From JAHDCJ01 sp039028895 (GTDB taxonomy: Bacteria > Bacteroidota > Bacteroidia > Chitinophagales > Saprospiraceae): a stretch of DNA of 64,000 nt. The stretch is from NCBI GenBank assembly GCA_039028895.1, contig JBCCHF010000013.1, forward strand, positions 66,904 to 130,903, given 5' to 3'. A program made the position numbers and the translations under genes. This document shows positions 58,975 to 64,000 of the stretch, one piece after another; the first letter of the stretch is position 1, and every line of letters starts with the position of its first letter. The notes below the pieces were generated by a model. The model did not search any database and was not told where the DNA came from. It saw nothing but the letters and a program-made list of their open reading frames with translations.

Positions 58975-59943
58975 CTATCGGTCGAAGCCTTTTACGTCAA
59001 GTTTCCGTCTTAAATTCTTATCGTCTAGATTGTTGCGAATCCAATACGGATCGAGGATACTTTCGTCTAATTTGGCAATGGTTGCCCTGGGCACTTTGTC
59101 GAAAGCGGAAGGGTAGGTGTCTGTCCATCCGATAATCTTATGCGGATGCTTTCTTTCATAAACGATTTCTAACTCTCTTTGAAGGCCATGAAATTTAACT
59201 TTATAGGCATCAAGTTTTTTTCCTCTGAATTCACGTCCTGTGTACTTTCCTTTTTCTGCTGTAGCGCGTACAGCTTCGAAAGGAACATGCATTAACCTGA
59301 GATAGGTCGTTGAAGGAAAGATATCTAAATTGCCAGTAGGTAATTTGTCGGGATTTAATCGGATCATATTGAACAATTCGTCTTCCATCAATTCAACACT
59401 TGTAGAGAACTTTTTGTCAGCTTCACTTTCAAAATATGAGTTTAACTGCACCTCATATTTACGTTTCCTGTTATTGATTTGCATGAAACTATGACCACAC
59501 CAATCCTGGGTTGACATATTGACTTTGAGAGCATGCGGATACCTACGTTGATTTTCCGAACTAAAAACCGAGGTCATGATGTGATAATCATACAGACCGG
59601 TTGTAAAACGCCGGGTCATATTGGTTTTGAGTATCTGGGTTACATTCCTTCCAGTGCCGTCATTCGATTTCACCTGTTTATCTGCATGAAAATGTTCAGA
59701 AACAAAAATTAATACCACTTCGCCAGGGTGTAGGTCATTATACCTGTTTTGCGTGAGCGCATATCGGTTAATCTCGGCTTTGCCTTGCGTCCAATATGGA
59801 TCCAGGCCATCTAGTTTTTCGGCTACTGCTGACACTTCGGTGCCAATTGAAGCTGTTTCGCTGTTAGATTGATCAAGTGGTTGGTTACACGATAGAAGAA
59901 TCATGGCCACCACCGTATAAAACATTATCGCATTGCTCCTCAT
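58975..59943 (-). CDS. Lipoprotein of unknown function
   Basis: A 322-residue lipoprotein from the ATG at 59943 (MRSNAIMFYTVVAMILLSC, Cys19); the frame extends 16 residues further up without relation to the signal. The mature protein has conserved-looking YNDLHPGEVVLIFVSEHFH near 62, STQDWCGHSFMQINNRKR near 150 with Trp/Cys/His and a basic tail. I do not recognise the family. It sits alone between the MarR cluster and the adhesin gene, on the same strand as both. A role in envelope chemistry is a guess. Confidence 0.75.
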   Translation of the reverse strand: MRSNAIMFYTVVAMILLSCNQPLDQSNSETASIGTEVSAVAEKLDGLDPYWTQGKAEINRYALTQNRYNDLHPGEVVLIFVSEHFHADKQVKSNDGTGRNVTQILKTNMTRRFTTGLYDYHIMTSVFSSENQRRYPHALKVNMSTQDWCGHSFMQINNRKRKYEVQLNSYFESEADKKFSTSVELMEDELFNMIRLNPDKLPTGNLDIFPSTTYLRLMHVPFEAVRATAEKGKYTGREFRGKKLDAYKVKFHGLQRELEIVYERKHPHKIIGWTDTYPSAFDKVPRATIAKLDESILDPYWIRNNLDDKNLRRKLDVKGFDR

Positions 59944-60070
59944 ATCTTTCGGTTTTTGATTTATGATATAAATATAAACCTCAAGGAGCAAATATGTTGC
60001 CGCAATAATTGTTTTAGTTGATACAATTATGGGAAGAGTGCTTTCCTGAAATGAAGAAAGCTTACTACAA

Positions 60071-63000
60071 TTAGTCTATCAGGATCAGTTTTTCCGACGA
60101 TTTGGTATTGGCATCAGACCGTTCAATGATATACATGCCTGAAGAAAGATTGTTCAGATCAAACTCATATTGGTTAAGACCTGGAACAGCTTCCACCGAC
60201 TTTTCAAAAACCTGTTTACCGGTAGCAGTATAGATTTTGAAAGTTTGAGTAGTCTCAATATCAGAAATAAGATCAATGGTGATCTGCCCGGTACTTGGGT
60301 TTGGAACAATCGACATACCGCTATCACGTGGAGATCTATCAATGACAATAATATTGGTATAATTGATTTCTCCAGAAATATCAACAACCGCCAAACGGTA
60401 ATATGATCTTTCTAAAGGATTCAAGTCTACAAATTCATAGTTCAGAGTAGTTTCCGAATTGCCAGCAGCAGGTAATGTACCTATAGTTTCAAAGTTAATA
60501 CCATCCTCGGATCTTTGAATCTCATAATTACCGGTATTAATCTCGACGGCAGTTGACCATTCTAATAAGTTACCAGTTCTTTCGGCATTCCCTGTAAAGG
60601 AAATTAATTCGATCGGGAGCGGTTTAGGACTATTACCATGGAGATAAAATTCAGAGAAAGAATTGATGTCGAATTCCAGGTAATAATCACCTGAGAAAGT
60701 ACCATGAGTAATATTCGAAATAGGGAAAAGCTCATGAATACCACCAGAAGCTACGCCGTCATTACCTTCCAGCATACAGTCTTCGTTTGACCCACTATAT
60801 TTGGTAAAGGTAATTTCGGTATGCGCATTGATTGCTGAAATGTCATTATTATCTCCATCATTCGCAAGGAAATATTTTGTGAGCTCCTCAGCTGTGTAGT
60901 ATAGCCTGACTGTGACAGGAGTATTTGGCGGAGCTTCAGTTGTAATATTGAAATTGCGATCCATATACTCCATAGGGATGAATGGATTATCATCAACTCT
61001 TATTGGACCAGTGTTGATGAAAAACTCAACCTGAACTTGGCCGAGGAAATTAAAATTATCGTTGATGGAAGCAATTAATTCATTGTTGAAGAATATATTC
61101 TGCCAGGTACCAGTTCCAAAGGAAAGAATTGAGTTGGCAGGAATACAATCGTCTGTAGTAGTACGATGAACCGGAGGACAACCAGATCCAATGTCAACGG
61201 AGGCTATTTTTTCACAACCTTCGAGGTCGGTTACGGATACAAAATGAATACCATTAGAAAGCCCGCTAGCAGAAGCGGTGGTTTGTCCATTATCCCAAAG
61301 ATAGGAGTAGGGCGGAACGCCTCCAAATACAAAAGCGGAAGCCTCCTTATTCGGCAGGTCATCACAAAGGATTTCCCCGTCAGGGAACGCTGTTACATTA
61401 AGAAATGGTGGCGCACTGATGAAAACGTCATCAGTATCAGTACACATATTAGCATCAGTGATCGTGACAACATGCAGACCCTGAGCCAGACCTACTGCTG
61501 TTTGAGTTGTTTCACCGTTGTCCCATTCGTAGGTGAAAGGGCCAGTTCCATTATTGGCGGTAGCCGTGGCTGATCCATCACTTGAGTCAGAGCATATCGT
61601 ATTTGAGTTGAAAGTAGCACTAGCAGAGAAGGTGTTATTTTCAGTAATGAAAACACTGAATAGAATTTCACAGCTTTCCGAATCAGTGACTGTTGCATCG
61701 TGAAATCCAGCAGTAAGTTGAGTAGCTGGATTAGTTGTTTCACCGTTATCCCACAAGTAGGTATATGCAGGGGTGCCACCAATAATCGTAACTGAAGCTG
61801 ATCCATTTGCCCCTAAGCATTCGGCTGGCATGAGCACGGTAGTAGTACTTACTGAAAGCGTATTATCTTCTGTTATGACGACTCCAAAAACGATTTCGCA
61901 GGTATTGGCATCTGTAATAGTACCAGTATGGAATCCGTCATCCAGCGTGAAAGCCGGGTTAGTCGTTTCACCGGTATCCCAAAGGAAAGAGAAAGGTGGT
62001 GTTCCTCCCAGCCAGGCTACAGAGGCAACCCCATTATTCGAGTTACATGAAGGTGGAGCCAGCACGTTAGTAGAGCTTATTGCCAGCGTGTTGGTTTCTG
62101 TTAATGTAACATCAAAAGTGATTTCACAAGTATTGGCATCGGTGATGGTGCCTGTGTGTAAGCCATCGCCCAGTGTAAACGCCGGATTAGTCGTTTCACC
62201 AGTATCCCAAAGGAAAGAGAATGGCGGCGTTCCACCTAACCACGTTACAGAAGCAACTCCATTATCAGAATTACAGGTTGGGTGAGCCAGTACGTTGGTA
62301 GTGCTTATTGCCAGGGTGTTATTTTCAGTTAAGGTAACATCAAAGGTGGCCGTACAAGTATTGGCATCGGTAATGGTACCTGTGTGTAAGCCATCACCTA
62401 ACAAAAATGCAGGATTGGTAGTTTCGCCCGTATCCCAAAGGAATGTGAAGGGTGCCGTTCCACCTAGCCATGTGATTGATGCAACTCCATTATTTGAATT
62501 ACATGTAGGTTCAACCAAAATATTGGTTGTACTGATCTGTAGTGTATTTACTTCAGTAAGTGTGACTCCGAATTCGACTTCACAAGTATTGGCATCGGTG
62601 ATGGTACCTGTATGCAAGCCATCACCTAGCAAAAATGCAGGATTGGTAGTTTCACCGGTATCCCAAAGGAAAGAGAAAGGTGGTGTTCCTCCCAGCCAGG
62701 TTACTGAAGCTACCCCGTTATTGGCATTGCATGAAGGTTCGACTAGGATATTGGTTGTACTAATTTGAAGTGTACTGTTATTTGATAGAAATACATCAAA
62801 AGTAATCTGGCATGTACTTGCGTCGGTAATTGTGCCGATACGAAGTCCTTCTCCGAGATTAGTTGCGGTGCTGGTTGTTGCTCCCGAATCCCATAGGTAT
62901 TGATAAGGCGGAGAACCATTAACAACCACAACCGAAGCACTTCCATTATTGGTGTTACAATCAGGTTCAACCAAGACAAGTGTGCTGCTTATTTGAAGTG

Positions 63001-63634
63001 AGTTATTCTCGCCTATTGTAAAATCCCATACTAAATCACAATTGTTGGCATCGGTTACCGTAAGATCATGCATGCCCGGAGGGAAGTCAAATGCTGGATT
63101 AGAAGTTTGACCATTACTCCATGCAAACGAGTATCCTGGTGTACCTCCATTTACTGAAACCTGGGCAACACCATTGCTCTCATTACAATTAGAAGGGAAC
63201 AGATTGATCGCAGAAACAACTATAGGCGTTGGTTGTGAAATAACAACCCCAAAGGTAGCCGTAGCCATAGTGACATCGGTAACAGTACCGAAATGTAAAC
63301 CCACATCAAGTCCAGTTGCCAGTGCGGTAGTTTCGCCATTATCCCACAAAAAGGTGTATGGCAAGAAACCATCGGTTGGCTCGGCAAGAGCACTTCCGTC
63401 ACTTCCTCCGTTACATGAAACATCGCTAACCACAGAAGCTGTTGCACTCAAACTCATCATTGTTGAGTTGCTAAGCTCCAGACCGAATTCTACTTCAGAG
63501 GAATGATCGGCAACAGTAGAGTGGAAAGCTTCCTTTGATGAATCAAAATTATCAAAGGTTTCACCTGGCAAGGCAAAAGCCCAAAAGTACAGTAAAGCTG
63601 CTAATCCAAAAGCAGGGAGGAAAGATGATTTCAT
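60071..63634 (-). CDS. SprB-repeat T9SS-sorted adhesin
   Basis: A 1187-residue surface protein. A signal peptide (residues 1-24) precedes ten SprB-like repeats of about 70-80 residues (pattern CNxNNGVASVTWLGGTPPFS, FLWDTGETTNPAF, LHTGTITDANTC) from about residue 60 to 800. Repeats 4-7 are nearly identical. A non-repetitive region of about 200 residues follows, then a fibronectin-like module (LPIELISFTGNAERTGNLLE, as in the 16.4-kb protein) and the type A sorting domain MSIVPNPSTGQITIDL to KLILID. SprB-type proteins are the mobile adhesins of gliding in Flavobacterium, so this may serve attachment or gliding. Single-gene unit. Confidence 0.93.
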   Translation of the reverse strand: MKSSFLPAFGLAALLYFWAFALPGETFDNFDSSKEAFHSTVADHSSEVEFGLELSNSTMMSLSATASVVSDVSCNGGSDGSALAEPTDGFLPYTFLWDNGETTALATGLDVGLHFGTVTDVTMATATFGVVISQPTPIVVSAINLFPSNCNESNGVAQVSVNGGTPGYSFAWSNGQTSNPAFDFPPGMHDLTVTDANNCDLVWDFTIGENNSLQISSTLVLVEPDCNTNNGSASVVVVNGSPPYQYLWDSGATTSTATNLGEGLRIGTITDASTCQITFDVFLSNNSTLQISTTNILVEPSCNANNGVASVTWLGGTPPFSFLWDTGETTNPAFLLGDGLHTGTITDANTCEVEFGVTLTEVNTLQISTTNILVEPTCNSNNGVASITWLGGTAPFTFLWDTGETTNPAFLLGDGLHTGTITDANTCTATFDVTLTENNTLAISTTNVLAHPTCNSDNGVASVTWLGGTPPFSFLWDTGETTNPAFTLGDGLHTGTITDANTCEITFDVTLTETNTLAISSTNVLAPPSCNSNNGVASVAWLGGTPPFSFLWDTGETTNPAFTLDDGFHTGTITDANTCEIVFGVVITEDNTLSVSTTTVLMPAECLGANGSASVTIIGGTPAYTYLWDNGETTNPATQLTAGFHDATVTDSESCEILFSVFITENNTFSASATFNSNTICSDSSDGSATATANNGTGPFTYEWDNGETTQTAVGLAQGLHVVTITDANMCTDTDDVFISAPPFLNVTAFPDGEILCDDLPNKEASAFVFGGVPPYSYLWDNGQTTASASGLSNGIHFVSVTDLEGCEKIASVDIGSGCPPVHRTTTDDCIPANSILSFGTGTWQNIFFNNELIASINDNFNFLGQVQVEFFINTGPIRVDDNPFIPMEYMDRNFNITTEAPPNTPVTVRLYYTAEELTKYFLANDGDNNDISAINAHTEITFTKYSGSNEDCMLEGNDGVASGGIHELFPISNITHGTFSGDYYLEFDINSFSEFYLHGNSPKPLPIELISFTGNAERTGNLLEWSTAVEINTGNYEIQRSEDGINFETIGTLPAAGNSETTLNYEFVDLNPLERSYYRLAVVDISGEINYTNIIVIDRSPRDSGMSIVPNPSTGQITIDLISDIETTQTFKIYTATGKQVFEKSVEAVPGLNQYEFDLNNLSSGMYIIERSDANTKSSEKLILID
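61860..62771. repeat. Four tandem 228-bp units inside the adhesin gene
   Basis: A repeated block (for example TATCCCAAAGGA) recurs at 61974, 62202, 62430 and 62658, exactly 228 bp (76 codons) apart. The four copies correspond to repeats 4-7 of the adhesin, and their DNA similarity is high, so they arose by recent duplication or are kept alike by recombination. Confidence 0.85.
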
Positions 63635-63900
63635 GTAATGGGGTTCAGAAAGAAAATCTGGTTTTTATCAGTTGCTCAAATTACATTAAAAATTAGGGAT
63701 ATGCCAGTATTTGTTACTCAAATTGAAGAAAGTGATGATTTATTGACAAAACAATACATGGTAAACCATCAATTTTTTCGAAAAAAACAAAAAATTGAAG
63801 GATAAATGTAGATGGAAAACTAGTGTTGGAGTTTACAAAATAGAAAATATATATAATTGATTATCAGTAATTAATGATGATTTTTTATTGATTTTTTCCA
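63635..63900. other. AT-rich gap upstream of the adhesin gene
   Basis: This 266-bp stretch is very AT-rich (about 21% GC in its last 100 bases) and has no ORF. It presumably contains the adhesin promoter; TAATTTG on the minus strand near 63688 is one base short of a -7 element. It ends abruptly at a GC-rich segment. Confidence 0.5.
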
Positions 63901-64000
63901 CTTGCGCGCCATGTCGACCGCCTTGGCGGCCGACGGCGGCGGTTTCTCGCCGGTCATGCGTTCGCGGACCATCAGCCCGATGATGTCCGATAGCGCGGCA
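63901..64000. other. GC-rich foreign-looking segment at the right edge
   Basis: The last 100 bases have about 69 G+C by my count, against about 21 in the previous 100. On the minus strand one frame is open throughout (reading ALSDIIGLMVRERM, then TGEKPPPSAAKAVDMARKW) with G/C-rich third codon positions, and then runs 10 codons into the AT-rich side to a TAA at 63873-63871. It looks like the 3' part of a gene from a high-GC genome joined to this contig, either by assembly chimerism or by integration. Confidence 0.6.

Noticed and set aside
61773..62768. Two long plus-strand ORFs (170 and 157 residues) antisense to the adhesin
   Set aside because: They are the mirror image of four near-identical coding repeats; their repetitive VTEATPLFELH-type content simply reflects the opposite strand.
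60071..63634. Repeat array considered as CRISPR
   Set aside because: The 228-bp units are much longer than CRISPR repeats, have no spacers, and encode protein repeats in frame.

Overview
The window reads as about 63.9 kb of one marine-type Bacteroidota chromosome, most likely a Saprospiraceae-like (Lewinella/Haliscomenobacter-type) member. The clues are three secreted proteins with type IX secretion (T9SS) C-terminal sorting domains, a SprB-type repeat adhesin, a Reg_prop sensor kinase with a LytTR response regulator, an ECF sigma / TPR / CHAT-protease locus, near absence of Shine-Dalgarno sequences, and several promoters that fit the Bacteroidota TTG-N19-TAnnTTTG pattern. No rRNA, tRNA, CRISPR array or transposase was seen. 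The last ~100 bases are about 69% GC against about 21% in the 100 bases before them and do not look like the same genome.

Layout. 0-6 kb: a cut-off ORF, two ATP-grasp ligase-like genes, then the opposing glycogen operon glgA-glgC-yjjG. 6-19 kb: T9SS surface proteins and housekeeping or salvage genes (M17 aminopeptidase, esterase, alpha/beta hydrolase, SRPBCC-GyrI protein, RluA-type pseudouridine synthase, acyl-ACP thioesterase, psuG with a divergent BtpA/SgcQ-family gene, secreted thioredoxin, YbaK-type deacylase). 19-28 kb: GH25 lysozyme lipoprotein, a 1237-residue phosphoesterase / kinase-like / outer-membrane-barrel fusion, penicillin-acylase-family lipoprotein, TrhA-type membrane protein. 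28-33 kb: a light-harvesting operon (blh retinal synthase and a DTE-type proteorhodopsin, with its own terminator) next to feoAB. 33-36 kb: YwaF-type membrane protein, PI-PLC-like lipase, K+ channel.

36-45 kb: an unusual cluster. A Reg_prop histidine kinase (apparently co-transcribed with the K+ channel) and a LytTR response regulator flank an oppositely oriented four-gene operon: a small protein resembling an effector-associated domain (EAD11-like), an ABC ATPase with an N-terminal extension of similar character, and two large paralogous membrane proteins with internal duplications. It looks like a two-component-controlled ABC export or defence-like system. 45-49.7 kb: two secreted proteins bracketed by GC-rich palindromes, a TPR lipoprotein with a LytTR-style direct repeat upstream, and an HMA-AraC fusion regulator.

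49.9-55.5 kb: an ECF sigma factor and an overlapping single-pass anti-sigma-like TPR protein, convergent with an envelope-facing TPR-CHAT cysteine protease and a subtilisin-family lipoprotein. This invites comparison with the protease-controlled sigma factor of the Craspase (Csx29-Csx30-RpoE) systems, although no CRISPR components are present. 56-60 kb: TPR protein, then a MarR-pirin-flavin reductase redox cluster with palindromes matching at two promoters. 60-63.6 kb: the SprB-repeat T9SS adhesin with four near-identical 228-bp units.
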